A stretch of 35,490 nucleotides of DNA, taken from positions 1 to 35,490 of the forward strand of contig JALHUO010000052.1 in NCBI GenBank assembly GCA_022866545.1, written 5' to 3'. A program made the translations under genes and the position numbers. The notes beneath the pieces were generated by a model. It saw nothing but the letters and a program-made list of their open reading frames with translations. It did no database searches and was not told the DNA's origin. Source of the DNA: Dehalococcoidia bacterium. GTDB lineage: Bacteria > Chloroflexota > Dehalococcoidia > GIF9 > AB-539-J10. How positions within the stretch are numbered: position 1 is the first letter of the stretch; each line of letters begins with the position of its first letter. Below, one piece after another: positions 6,896-15,351 of this stretch.

Positions 6896-9574
6896 ATGTC
6901 CGAGATACCCAAAGCTTACGAGCCAGGAAAGATAGAAGGCAAGTGGTATGATTTCTGGCTGCAAGAGCGCTATTTCACTCCGAAAATAGACCCTAACAAG
7001 AAGCCTTTTGTTATCGTTATGCCTCTTCCTAACGTCACTGGTGACCTCCACGTAGGACATGCCCTGTTTGTAACGCTGCAGGATATGATGACCAGGTGGC
7101 ACAGGATGATGGGGGAGCCTACCTTATGGTTGCCGGGAACCGACCATGCTGGTATTGCCACGCAGGTGGTTGTTGAACGGCAACTGGCAAAGCAGGGCAA
7201 AACCAAAGAAGAGATCGGGCGCGAAGAATTCACGAAACTGATCTTAAAATGGGCCGACAAGAACAGGCATGACATCAGGCACCAACAGCAGTTACTGGGG
7301 GCTTCCTGTGATTGGACCAGGGAGAAATTCACGCTGGATGAAGGTCCCAGCAGGGCGGTGCGGACTGCCTTCGTTCGTTTGTACGATAAGGGGCTAATCT
7401 ATCGCGGGGAGCGAATGATAAACTGGTGTCCCCGCTGCCGGACGGCCATCTCTGACCTCGAGGTAGAGCACAAAGATATTGTCGGACACCTTTATTATAT
7501 TCGTTATCCCCTAGCCCAAGGTAAGGGCTTCGTCACCGTGGCCACCACCCGACCAGAGACTTTCCTCGGCGACACAGCCGTGGCCGCAAATCCTGAAGAC
7601 AAGCGCTACAAGAATCTCATAGGCAAGAATGTCAACCTTCCCATCATAGATAGAGAAATTCCCATAATTGCCGATGCTGCTGTTGATACGCTTTTCGGCA
7701 CCGGAGCATTGAAAATAACTCCAGCCCATGACCCCACAGATTTCGAAGTGGCTCAGCGTCATAATTTACCACTGGTAGCTATCATGAACCCTGATGCCAC
7801 TATGAACGAAAACGCCGGTCCCTATCAGGGACTGGAAAGGTTTGCCTGTCGAGACAAGGTACTGGCCGACCTTAGAGACAGGGAACTTCTGGAGAAAATT
7901 GAGCCCTACTCTCATTCGGTAGGACATTGTTGTCGTTGCCAGACGATGATTGAACCTGCAGTTAGTCTGCAGTGGTTCATTCATACACAGCCTTTAGCTA
8001 AAACTGCCATCGAGGCTGTTAAAGACGGCAGGATCACGATAATTCCGGAACGGTTTACCAAGATATATTTTGACTGGATGGAGAACATCAGAGACTGGTG
8101 CATCAGCCGGCAACTGTGGTGGGGACACCGCATCCCGGTATGGTACTGTCATGACTGTGCTAAGGTAACAGCCTCGGTGGATGAACCAATGGCTTGTGTT
8201 CATTGCGGTTCAAAACAGCTCATCCAGGACCCTGATGTCCTTGATACCTGGTTTAGCTCAGCCCTATGGACACATTCTGCGCTGGGCTGGCCGGGGGACA
8301 CTGCTGACCTTCGCTATTTCTATCCCGGCTCGGTAATGGAAACTGGCTATGACATCCTTTTCTTTTGGGTGGCCAGGATGATCATGATGGGCCTGGAGAA
8401 CATGGGCGAGGTACCATTCCACCACGTCTACCTCCATGGGCTGATCAGGGATAAGGGTGGAGAGAAGATGAGCAGAAGCAAACTGCAAGCGAACGCTATG
8501 AGCCCCACCGAGCCCATAAGCGAATATGGTGTTGACGCTCTCCGGTTCGCTCTGACTGTAGGCAGTACGGCGGGTAACGATATGAGTCTCGGCCAAGATA
8601 AATTGCAGTCCGGCCGCAATTTCGTGAACAAACTGTGGAATGCCAGCAGATTTATCCTTCAGAGCCGGGAGGTTGAAAGGTTAGAGACTCGAACACCGGA
8701 ACTGCAACCGCAGAGAATGGAAGACCGATGGATTAATAGCCAGCTGAACCGCCTCATCAAAAGTGTCACCGAGCTGATGGAAGACTTTCAATTTGGTGAA
8801 GCCGAGCAGCAGATCTACGATTTTGTCTGGTCGAAGTTCTGTGATTGGTATGTTGAAATTGCCAAGATAAGACTTCGTAGCCAGTCGACTCCTTCGCCCC
8901 TGCCCTTCTTGACCGATACGTTGGAAAAAGCGTTGCGACTTCTACATCCTTTCATGCCCTTCGTCACCGAGGAACTATGGCAAAGCTTGAAGCAGCGCCT
9001 GTCTGGCGGCAGTAATATGCCAGCCTCCATAATGATAGCTCCTTATCCCGCTGCTGATGATAAGGCCTTTGCTCCAGAAGCGGAGCGGGTGATGGATTCC
9101 GTAATGGAGATTGTCCGCTCTATCCGCAACGTTCGCGCTCAACATAAGGTGAACCCAAACAAGTGGATCGAAGCCCGAGTTTATACTGGTGATCTTGTGT
9201 CGAGTCTTAGCGCCGACGTGAGCATGATAGAGACACTGGCTAAAGCTCGCCCCTTGACAATTCTCGATCGCCAGAAAAGGGAGTCCACCAAGGATAAAGA
9301 CCTGGTCCTGGTGTTGAAAGAGGCCGAAGTAGTTGTTCCTCTGGCGGGCATCGTGGACCGGCTGACCGAGGAACAACGACTGACAAAGGAAAGAGATGAA
9401 GTAACAGAAAGAATCGGTCAGCTTGAATCCAGGCTAAAAGACGAAGCCTTTCTAAGCAAAGCGCCAGCTCAAGTTGTGGAAAAAGAGACGCAAAAGCTTG
9501 CTATGCTTGAAGATAAATTGGAGAGACTAAACCAGGAACTATCTCAACCGAACTCATCGTCAGCTGAGAGCTGA
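6896..9574 (+). CDS. valS: Valyl-tRNA synthetase
   Basis: ValRS charges tRNA-Val and is a class Ia synthetase. The 892-residue protein has the HIGH-type motif (PNVTGDLHVGHAL), the CP1 editing domain (TTRPETFLGDTAVA, LKITPAHDPTDFEV), the RDWCISRQLWWGHRIPVWYC segment, paired Cys motifs in the zinc-binding insert, and the anticodon domain. A C-terminal coiled coil (from about residue 825) is rich in Glu, Lys and Leu, typical of bacterial ValRS. The KMSKS loop reads KMSRSKLQANAMSP, where family members usually have KMSKSxGN followed directly by the next segment, so two extra residues are present and the Gly of the GN pair is replaced. The ATG at 6896 has only a weak RBS. Confidence 0.97.
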   Translation: MSEIPKAYEPGKIEGKWYDFWLQERYFTPKIDPNKKPFVIVMPLPNVTGDLHVGHALFVTLQDMMTRWHRMMGEPTLWLPGTDHAGIATQVVVERQLAKQGKTKEEIGREEFTKLILKWADKNRHDIRHQQQLLGASCDWTREKFTLDEGPSRAVRTAFVRLYDKGLIYRGERMINWCPRCRTAISDLEVEHKDIVGHLYYIRYPLAQGKGFVTVATTRPETFLGDTAVAANPEDKRYKNLIGKNVNLPIIDREIPIIADAAVDTLFGTGALKITPAHDPTDFEVAQRHNLPLVAIMNPDATMNENAGPYQGLERFACRDKVLADLRDRELLEKIEPYSHSVGHCCRCQTMIEPAVSLQWFIHTQPLAKTAIEAVKDGRITIIPERFTKIYFDWMENIRDWCISRQLWWGHRIPVWYCHDCAKVTASVDEPMACVHCGSKQLIQDPDVLDTWFSSALWTHSALGWPGDTADLRYFYPGSVMETGYDILFFWVARMIMMGLENMGEVPFHHVYLHGLIRDKGGEKMSRSKLQANAMSPTEPISEYGVDALRFALTVGSTAGNDMSLGQDKLQSGRNFVNKLWNASRFILQSREVERLETRTPELQPQRMEDRWINSQLNRLIKSVTELMEDFQFGEAEQQIYDFVWSKFCDWYVEIAKIRLRSQSTPSPLPFLTDTLEKALRLLHPFMPFVTEELWQSLKQRLSGGSNMPASIMIAPYPAADDKAFAPEAERVMDSVMEIVRSIRNVRAQHKVNPNKWIEARVYTGDLVSSLSADVSMIETLAKARPLTILDRQKRESTKDKDLVLVLKEAEVVVPLAGIVDRLTEEQRLTKERDEVTERIGQLESRLKDEAFLSKAPAQVVEKETQKLAMLEDKLERLNQELSQPNSSSAES

Positions 9575-9585
9575 TAGCTCTCAGC
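9563..9585. terminator. Perfect 10-bp hairpin shared by the ends of valS and the opposing gene
   Basis: GCTGAGAGCT-GAT-AGCTCTCAGC is a perfect 10-bp inverted repeat with a 3-nt loop. It contains the valS stop codon and the stop codon of the convergent minus-strand gene. No T-run follows on either strand, so it is a likely bidirectional transcript end or stability hairpin rather than a textbook intrinsic terminator. Confidence 0.55.
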
Positions 9586-10267
9586 CTTCAAGGGTGGAAT
9601 GGTAAACCCGCCTGGCTTTCAGGTCTGATATCTCGTGTAACTTCGTGAGGGCTTTCTTGGTGTCACTGGCCACACGGGATTTATCACGGGTCTTCATCCG
9701 GTATTTGAATAACCAGTAGGTAAATTCATTAAGCTCATTCAGTCTTATAGACCTGAGTTGAGGATAATGTCTCTCGCTTCTGAACTGCTTTAGAAGTGCG
9801 GCTTGAGTAGCACCATAAATACGCTGGTGGGCCTCGTCAACTACTCCGTTATCGTTGTTCAAACCTAAGACTCTCTTTTTCTTTCGTATCTCTTCAATCA
9901 CGGACAAAAGGAGAAACTGCTCCACAAGAATGCCATAGAAATAGTTGAGGTGGCCCCGATATTTAGAAGCACCGATTAGATTCTTGAATTCGTCTTTAGA
10001 TAATTCTACTGGCGGTATACCGAAGAAGAGAAGATTTATCCGCTCCTTTTCGGGAATAAGTTCGTCGAGCTCTTCACACAGCCTCTCTGTCAGGACCAGC
10101 CAATCGAAAGCTTCATTGTCAACAAGATACTGATAATGCCGTCCGGAGTAATCCTCTTCAGGACTACTCCATAGGCGAACGGCTTCGAGCAGGGCCACAT
10201 ACCAGTTCCTGCCTTCACCAATAGCATTTTTCAGTCCCTGGATTGCCTGAGTATCTCCGGTGGGCAC
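9581..10267 (-). CDS. Conserved-looking hypothetical protein (228 aa)
   Basis: I do not recognise the family. The protein is soluble, with no signal peptide or membrane helix, and appears mostly helical. It has a Trp/aromatic-rich N-terminal part (GRNWYVALLEAVRLWSSPEED), the stretch NEAFDWLVLTERLCEELDELIPEKE and a basic C-terminal third (YWLFKYRMKTRDKSRVASDTKK in pieces). The track starts at GTG 10282, but GGAGGT lies seven bases before a GTG at 10267, giving MPTGDTQAIQG, so that start is chosen. A good promoter lies just upstream, and the gene converges on valS through a shared hairpin. The proper promoter and RBS argue that it is a real expressed gene. Confidence 0.75.
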   Translation of the reverse strand: MPTGDTQAIQGLKNAIGEGRNWYVALLEAVRLWSSPEEDYSGRHYQYLVDNEAFDWLVLTERLCEELDELIPEKERINLLFFGIPPVELSKDEFKNLIGASKYRGHLNYFYGILVEQFLLLSVIEEIRKKKRVLGLNNDNGVVDEAHQRIYGATQAALLKQFRSERHYPQLRSIRLNELNEFTYWLFKYRMKTRDKSRVASDTKKALTKLHEISDLKARRVYHSTLEG

Positions 10268-10301
10268 TCCAGCCACCTCCACAATTGTTGGGCAAAGTTA
10301 T

Positions 10302-10330
10302 ATTATAGCTCCACCAGCCCGAGGGCTCAA
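10302..10330 (-). promoter_or_regulatory. Promoter of the 228-aa hypothetical gene, with a palindrome in the spacer
   Basis: On the minus strand TTGAGC, 17 nt and TATAAT are found about 35 nt upstream of the start codon. The spacer contains AGCCC-TC-GGGCT, a 5-bp inverted repeat that could be a regulator site or may be coincidental. Confidence 0.65.
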
Positions 10331-10401
10331 GGCACAGAATCCTCTGGTGTGATCCGACGGTAGTCCTTGCCGTTACGAGTATATCTATAAGTTAACAGGG
10401 T

Positions 10402-11409
10402 TTATTGCTTTGTGACGTCGCTTGGCTTACGCAGTGGCTTGAAGACGCCGCGGGCACCTATCCTGGAGATAACATCTTCAGCTTCCTTGATTATCCGGTC
10501 TATCAGCTCCTTGACCGTGGGGATGTCGTGAACAAGGCCTACTACCTGTCCACAAGCCACTAATCCTCGGTCGAGGGCACCTGTTTCGTAGACCTCCAGC
10601 CCCCTCTTACCGCTGAGGAGCGACGCCAATTCCTCTATGGTAGCACTCCTTTTCTCCATCTCAATCACCTTTTCAGCAGTGGCATTTCTCAATACTCTCT
10701 CAGTATTACGTAAAGAACGCATTACGAACATGGTGTCGCGTTCTGACGACTTCACCAACCATTCTTTTACCTTGGGATGGATAGCACACTCTTGCGTTGC
10801 CATGAATCGAGTGCCCATATTAATCCCGCTTGCTCCCAGTGCCAGGGCGGCGACAAGTCCACGTCCGTCGCCAAAGCCTCCAGAGGCGATGACAGGAATG
10901 TCCACAGCATCAACAGTCAAAGGAATCAGGACGAGCGAGGTAACGTCCTCCTCGCCCGGGGCGCCGGCGCACTCAAAGCCATCAATGCTAACGGCATCGC
11001 AGCCTATCCGCTGAGCGGTGCGAGCGAAGCGCACTGCGGTGCACTTGTGTATCACCTTAACTCCAGCCGCCTTAAGCCGTTCCATATATTGCTCCGGGTT
11101 TCTGCCGGCTGTTTCCACAATCTTCACTCCGGAATCGATAACCGCATTTACATAGCCGTCAATATCCACTGGGCGAAGAGTGGGCAGCAGCGTTATATTT
11201 ACTCCGAAGGGTTTATCGGTAAGCGTTCTGGTCTTCTTGATTTCGACGGCCAGTTCCGCGGGAGTTGGAAATGTAAATGCCGTTAAGATACCGAGCGCCC
11301 CGGCGTTGGATACTGCGGCTACCAGCTCGGCCCGGGAAAGCCACATCATTCCGCCCTGGGTGATAGGATGCTTGATACCTAGAAGCTCCGTTATACGTGT
11401 CTTAAACAT
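10402..11409 (-). CDS. Nitronate monooxygenase-family FMN TIM-barrel protein lacking the usual catalytic His
   Basis: The protein belongs to the nitronate monooxygenase / 2-nitropropane dioxygenase-like family, FMN-dependent TIM barrels that oxidise alkyl nitronates or act as enoyl reductase-like enzymes. It starts at PITQGGMMWLSRAELVAAVSNAGALG (in pieces) and carries the FMN phosphate-binding segment PVIASGGFGDGRGLVAALALGASG and MGTRFMAT. The region that normally holds the catalytic His (GFECAGHPGE or EAGGH in relatives) reads GFECAGAPGEED, so Ala replaces His. Length (335 aa) is normal and the start has AAGGAGG. Catalysis of nitronate oxidation is therefore doubtful; another flavin reaction is possible. 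It is monocistronic with an extended -10 promoter. Confidence 0.88.
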   Translation of the reverse strand: MFKTRITELLGIKHPITQGGMMWLSRAELVAAVSNAGALGILTAFTFPTPAELAVEIKKTRTLTDKPFGVNITLLPTLRPVDIDGYVNAVIDSGVKIVETAGRNPEQYMERLKAAGVKVIHKCTAVRFARTAQRIGCDAVSIDGFECAGAPGEEDVTSLVLIPLTVDAVDIPVIASGGFGDGRGLVAALALGASGINMGTRFMATQECAIHPKVKEWLVKSSERDTMFVMRSLRNTERVLRNATAEKVIEMEKRSATIEELASLLSGKRGLEVYETGALDRGLVACGQVVGLVHDIPTVKELIDRIIKEAEDVISRIGARGVFKPLRKPSDVTKQ

Positions 11410-11439
11410 GGTGTTTCCTCCTTGTGATATTTGCGGTTG

Positions 11440-11448
11440 ATTATAACA
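11440..11448 (-). promoter_or_regulatory. Extended -10 promoter of the NMO-family gene
   Basis: TGTTATAAT on the minus strand fits the TGnTATAAT extended -10 consensus about 30 nt upstream of the start codon. No matching -35 is seen. Confidence 0.6.
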
Positions 11449-11503
11449 TTTAGGCGGTTAGCCCAGCACATTCACGCAGGCTTAAGCATTCCTGTTTCCC
11501 CTA

Positions 11504-11605
11504 AAAAAGGCCCTCTCTTTTCCATAGAAGCCCGCGAGCCTTCGGGTGGAAGACAGGTCTCTGCCCCGGTGTCCGAGTTCCGCGAGAAGTCGTAAGACTT
11601 TTGGG
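11504..11605 (-). terminator. Possible 3' end region of polX transcript
   Basis: The 200-bp gap between polX and the NMO-family gene holds no ORF I can support. Downstream of the polX stop the minus strand has AAGTC-TTAC-GACTT, then an imperfect GC hairpin around CCCGA/TCGCGGG, and finally GGCC followed by six T residues near 11504-11509. This could be a factor-independent terminator, but the stem next to the T-run is poor. Confidence 0.25.
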
Positions 11606-11612
11606 GGTTAGT

Positions 11613-13340
11613 TTAGTGATTATTCCTATCTAAAACAGCCAGCAATTCTTCCAGGGGCAGAGTATTCAATATATGTTGCGGCTCACACCATGCCCGTCGG
11701 GCAACGCCAACCCCGAATCGCATAAGGGCCAGATGAGCAATGCTGTGGGCGTCGGTCCCGATGGCGAGCTTTACCCCCCATTCTCGGGCACGAAAAGCGT
11801 GGATATCCTTCAGGTCGAGGCGGTCAGGCATGGCGCTAATCTCCATAATCTTATTGTACTTGGCTGCCACCTGAAAGACGGCTTCCAGGTCTATGGCTAC
11901 AGGCTCACGCTCTCCTATAAGGCGGCAGGTAGGGTGAGCAATCACGTCGACATCGGGGTTTTCTATGGCCGTTATTATCCTGCGGGTCATCTTTTCCTCG
12001 CTCTGGCTCATGGCCGAGTGAACGGCAGCAATCACTATATCCAGTTCGGACAGGATTTCGTGAGGTAGGTCCAACCTGCCGTCTGCCCGAATATCAACTT
12101 CGATGCCCGTAAGCACACGAATTCCCGCTGAGCGCTCGTTAAGAGCTCTGATCTCAGCAACTTGTTCCCTCAGTCTATCCACATCGAGCCCATGAGCAAT
12201 GCCTCGCCCCGCGGAGTGTTCCGTGATTGCGATATATTGATAGCCCATATCTTGGGCTGCCCGAGCCAGTTCCTCGATGGAATCATGCCCATCGCTCCAT
12301 TCAGTGTGTGTATGAAGGTCTCCCTTCATGTCGGATAGCTCCACGAGCTTGGGTATAGCTCCCTGCTCAGCCTTTTCTATTTCACCCTGTGCCTCTCTGA
12401 GTTCGGGTGGGATATACTGAAGCCCAAGCCGATGATAGAATTCCTCCTCCGTGGCAAATTTTTCCAGCTTGCCTGTAGCTATAACAGTTATCCCATATTC
12501 ACTCAGCTTTGTCCCCTGCTTGTGCCATTTTTCTGTCAGGGAAATATTGTGCTGTTTGTTACCGGTGGAATATTGCAGCAGCGAACCGAAGGAGTCGTGT
12601 TCGACCATCCTCAAGTCAACTTGCAGTCCGCCGCTGACAATGACACTGGCTTTGGTTGATCCCTGGGCCAGCACCTGTCTTACAAGAGGCAGTGCCACAA
12701 AAGCATCTATGACCTCCTTGGGGTTATCGGCAGTGCCCATGAGATCGATATCACCCACTGTTTCCCGAAAGCGACGTAAGCTGCCCGCGGGAGTGAGATT
12801 TCTCACGCCGGGGATAGAGCGGAGGGTGGTTAGGATCTCCTCGACAATGGGCAAAGCTTCCCCGATGGGGATGCGCTGGTCTTTGCGGCGCAATGCCTGG
12901 ATTTGGTGGAGGATATTATCGGCGGTCTTTTCGCCAAGCCGGAAGAGCTTGGCCACTCGCCCTTCATTGATTGCTCGCTCCAGTTCGTCTACCGAGCTTA
13001 TCCCTAATTCGCTGGAAAGCTTGTTAGCCGTGTTGGGCCCAATCCCCGGTATGGCCAGGAGATTGGTTATCCCCCGGGGAAACTCAGCCTTCAGGCTCTC
13101 GTAATAGCCCAGCTTGCCAGTTGTTATCAGTTCGGTGGTCTTCTTGGCTATCGCTTCACCCACGCCGGGAATGCTCCGCAAGTTGTCCCCCTCTTCAACC
13201 ATCGCCTCCAGTTCTCTGGGATAGTGCTCGATAGCCCGGGCTGCCTTCTGGTAGGCGCGAATCTTGAAGACGTTCTCTCCCCTAAGCTCCAGAAGGTCGG
13301 CAATATCCTGAAATACCTTGACCACCTCGCTGTTATTCAT
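11613..13340 (-). CDS. polX: Family X DNA polymerase with PHP phosphoesterase domain (PolX)
   Basis: Bacterial PolX is a gap-filling DNA repair polymerase fused to a PHP domain with 3'-5' exonuclease/phosphoesterase activity. In the 575-residue protein the N-terminal helix-hairpin-helix region (RSIPGVGEAIAKKTTELI, LAIPGIGPNTANKL) is followed by the nucleotidyltransferase palm with GDIDLMGT and QVDLRMVE carrying the catalytic carboxylates. The PHP domain begins at DLHTHTEWSDGHD and includes AITEHSAG, IAAVHSA, IAHPT and IGTDAHS, the expected metal ligands. All catalytic motifs look intact. The start codon ATG follows an exceptionally long purine-rich RBS (GGGAGGGGAGGAGG), somewhat further upstream than usual. 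Confidence 0.95.
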   Translation of the reverse strand: MNNSEVVKVFQDIADLLELRGENVFKIRAYQKAARAIEHYPRELEAMVEEGDNLRSIPGVGEAIAKKTTELITTGKLGYYESLKAEFPRGITNLLAIPGIGPNTANKLSSELGISSVDELERAINEGRVAKLFRLGEKTADNILHQIQALRRKDQRIPIGEALPIVEEILTTLRSIPGVRNLTPAGSLRRFRETVGDIDLMGTADNPKEVIDAFVALPLVRQVLAQGSTKASVIVSGGLQVDLRMVEHDSFGSLLQYSTGNKQHNISLTEKWHKQGTKLSEYGITVIATGKLEKFATEEEFYHRLGLQYIPPELREAQGEIEKAEQGAIPKLVELSDMKGDLHTHTEWSDGHDSIEELARAAQDMGYQYIAITEHSAGRGIAHGLDVDRLREQVAEIRALNERSAGIRVLTGIEVDIRADGRLDLPHEILSELDIVIAAVHSAMSQSEEKMTRRIITAIENPDVDVIAHPTCRLIGEREPVAIDLEAVFQVAAKYNKIMEISAMPDRLDLKDIHAFRAREWGVKLAIGTDAHSIAHLALMRFGVGVARRAWCEPQHILNTLPLEELLAVLDRNNH

Positions 13341-13369
13341 GTTTTTGCTCGCGCCTCCTCCCCTCCCTT

Positions 13370-13400
13370 ATTATACCCTTGTTTCCCAAGCCTATGACAA
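13370..13400 (-). promoter_or_regulatory. Promoter of polX
   Basis: TATAAT on the minus strand lies about 30 nt before the start codon, with TTGTCA 19 nt upstream of it. The spacer is longer than optimal. Confidence 0.5.
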
Positions 13401-13522
13401 TGGAGCTGCCTTAAATCAGTTGCTGCTTGAGCGGACTGTCTAAATAGTGATTTATGGTACACTAATGTCATTAGAAGGCACTTGGGAACCGTTCATTAAA
13501 GATGTAATCCATCGCAACTGAA

Positions 13523-14149
13523 ATGCAAGCGTATATCAAGAACAGGGTATTGGGGGGATATGACCTGAACCTTGTGGCGGTGGTCTGCATATCCACGCTG
13601 GTTTTGGTTCTCCAGCGTTATCATCCTTTAAACATCGATTTTCCCCGGGCAACGGAGCTCACTTACTGGTTGCTGGTTCCGCTGGCGGTGGGGTGGCTGC
13701 TTTTTCGGGATAAGCCCCGGGACTATGGCTTTCGCATTGGCAACTGGAAATGGGCGCTAATTTTGACCCCGGCCTGCCTTGCCGCCATGGCGCTGATTCT
13801 CTACGGGGCCAGCAAGATGCCCGAGTTTCGTTCCTATTACTACAAATATGCCATAGACTGGCCCGAGTTGCTGCTGGATACCGCCCTGTACATGTTTTCC
13901 TGGGAATTTGTGTTCCGTGGATATATGCTGTTCGGTCTGGAAAAATCGATAGGCAGGAACGCCATCTTTGTGCAGGCCATTCCCTTTGTGCTGCTTCATC
14001 TAGGCATAGGCAAGCCTTCTTTGGAGACGCTGGCCTGCATCCCCGGCGGCTTTGGGTTTGGCTACGTGGCATACAAAACAAGGTCGTTTCTGCCTTGTTT
14101 TATCATACACTTCGGCATGTACATGATGATGGTCTCCTTTGTGAATTAA
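13523..14149 (+). CDS. CPBP-family intramembrane protease-like protein
   Basis: The 208-residue protein is a polytopic membrane protein of the CPBP (CAAX protease and bacteriocin-processing) family, also called Abi. Several hydrophobic helices surround the conserved motifs. Motif 1 reads SWEFVFRGY, where canonical members have EExxxR, so the first Glu is Trp, a variant I associate with a WEFxFRG subgroup. Motif 2 is FVLLH, and motif 3 is HFGMY near the C-terminus, supplying the metal-binding His residues. The substrate is unknown, and no bacteriocin or prenyl-protein gene is nearby. The stop codon TAA overlaps the left end of the 155-bp inverted-repeat element, so the current C-terminus may have been set by that insertion. 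Confidence 0.85.
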   Translation: MQAYIKNRVLGGYDLNLVAVVCISTLVLVLQRYHPLNIDFPRATELTYWLLVPLAVGWLLFRDKPRDYGFRIGNWKWALILTPACLAAMALILYGASKMPEFRSYYYKYAIDWPELLLDTALYMFSWEFVFRGYMLFGLEKSIGRNAIFVQAIPFVLLHLGIGKPSLETLACIPGGFGFGYVAYKTRSFLPCFIIHFGMYMMMVSFVN

Positions 14150-14303
14150 AATGGGGTCAACTCTATTTTTCCCCTTCGGTCAGAATGCCCCTTGCTCGGC
14201 TGGAAACAAGCCTCGACAGTGCGGCTCGGAAATACACGACAGGTGTCTATCCTGTACCTCCGGGTTGTCATAGTTGAGGGGAAAAATAGAGTTGACCCCA
14301 TTT
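14149..14303. mobile_element. MITE-like element with 27-bp perfect terminal inverted repeats
   Basis: Positions 14149-14175 and 14277-14303 are perfect reverse complements (outer end AAATGGGGTCAACTC...), enclosing about 100 bp without an ORF. The element exactly fills the gap between two convergent genes, and each TIR overlaps a TAA stop codon. No transposase is present, so it would have to be mobilised in trans. GGGGTCA-type ends resemble repeats that accompany IS200-like (Y1) transposases in other genomes; that comparison is from memory. No clear target duplication is visible. As RNA it would form a long hairpin that could end both transcripts. Confidence 0.7.
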
Positions 14304-15066
14304 ATGGGAAGTAAGGGAGCACATACTCGGGGAACACTGCTAGGAGAATGCCAACAATTGCCGGCCACTGGGCAAGGTATATTCCGAGGGGATGTCTTCC
14401 CGGCAGAGTCAAAGCTGAGACAACCCGGTTGTTGAAGTCAGGAATACTGAACCTTCTGTTTCCTTGCGGGTAGAGAATTTTACCGAAGAACATCCCGGCA
14501 AGGAAAAGGCCGAACCACGGCAGCAGCGGCATGTAGTCCATTATCGAGCCAAAGCCGTGTGGCATCAGCCCCAGCCAGAACAACCAGGGAAAATCGAAAC
14601 TAATACCCCGAAGCTGAAAACCTATTATCATCAGAGCAATGCCCAGAACCAGGTTGACGAAGCGGAACCTCAAAAAGAATGGGGCGAGCATGAATGCAAT
14701 CCCGAAGAAGTGGAGCACGCCGAATTGAACGTAGTCCGGTCCGGGTATCAGCCATGTGGCTAGAGTGATCCCCATGCCCATCACGAATATCTGCAGGCCT
14801 CGGCGCAGAAACGGCGATGTTCTCTTCGACCTGGAATAGGCGATTGTGATCGAGACCCCGGCCAGGAAGATGAAAGTTCCACCGCCAAAGGTAAACCACA
14901 GCGGGAACCAGGGATACAGATATGAGGCGGTCGCGTGGATGCCAAAGTAGTCGATTAGAAGGAGTGTGTGGTAGGCTATCATGACTGCGATAGCGTTGGT
15001 GCGCAAGAGGTCTATCTCCCAGAAACGGCTCCGCCGGGTTGTGCTGGTCTGAGTGGTATCTGCCAT
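14302..15066 (-). CDS. DUF1624-type (heparan-alpha-glucosaminide N-acetyltransferase-like) membrane protein
   Basis: This polytopic membrane protein resembles DUF1624, related to the catalytic part of lysosomal heparan-alpha-glucosaminide N-acetyltransferase and to other membrane acyltransferases. The conserved N-terminus RFWEIDLLRTNAIAVMIAYHTLLL contains the family pattern (E/V)DxxR and a helix-borne His, followed by about seven hydrophobic segments and GRHPLGIYLAQWP near the end. The track begins 30 codons upstream with a non-membrane, low-plausibility leader; the ATG at 15066 (MADTTQTSTTRRSRFWEID) is preferred because it places the conserved region near the start. Its 3' end overlaps the MITE-like element. 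The acyl acceptor is unknown. Confidence 0.8.
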   Translation of the reverse strand: MADTTQTSTTRRSRFWEIDLLRTNAIAVMIAYHTLLLIDYFGIHATASYLYPWFPLWFTFGGGTFIFLAGVSITIAYSRSKRTSPFLRRGLQIFVMGMGITLATWLIPGPDYVQFGVLHFFGIAFMLAPFFLRFRFVNLVLGIALMIIGFQLRGISFDFPWLFWLGLMPHGFGSIMDYMPLLPWFGLFLAGMFFGKILYPQGNRRFSIPDFNNRVVSALTLPGRHPLGIYLAQWPAIVGILLAVFPEYVLPYFP

Positions 15067-15227
15067 CTGTCTATCTTTCGGGCACGATTTTATCATGTTT
15101 CGGTCATTATTGTCTCGTGCTCCGGCGTTTCTGGGGTTGTGGGGACATAATAACATAGAACTCTTACCGTTTAGGCTGCGTGTTTAATGTGGCATGATCA
15201 CAATACAACATTCCCGCCTTGTGTAAT

Positions 15228-15251
15228 GAGGTGACAAAACAGGCTTTTGTC
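15228..15251. repeat. Dispersed palindromic repeat, copy 1
   Basis: GACAAAA-CAGGC-TTTTGTC is the core of a hairpin; outer TGTAAT/ATTACA can extend it. A second copy with few mismatches lies at 30985-31008. Both copies sit shortly downstream of the 3' end of a minus-strand lipoprotein gene, suggesting a REP-like or terminator role. Confidence 0.5.
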
Positions 15252-15268
15252 TGATTACAGGGGAAAGT

Positions 15269-15351
15269 CTAATTCAGGCCCCAGCCCGTGATATTGCACT
15301 GCCCGTAGTCGTCGTATCTCACAGCGACCACATTGCCGTTGCCACTAAGTC
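15269..15351 (-). pseudogene. Out-of-frame remnant of an eighth RCC1-type repeat
   Basis: Directly after the TAG of the RCC1-repeat gene, a different minus-strand frame encodes VGLSGNGNVVAVRYDDYGQCNITGW, matching the in-frame repeat pattern VGLxxDGTVVAVGYNGDxQCNVGxW, and then ends at its own stop. Compared with the repeat unit, about 13 codons (TGITQITAGSSHT-type) and the frame have been lost at the junction. The gene therefore once continued through another repeat. Confidence 0.75.
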
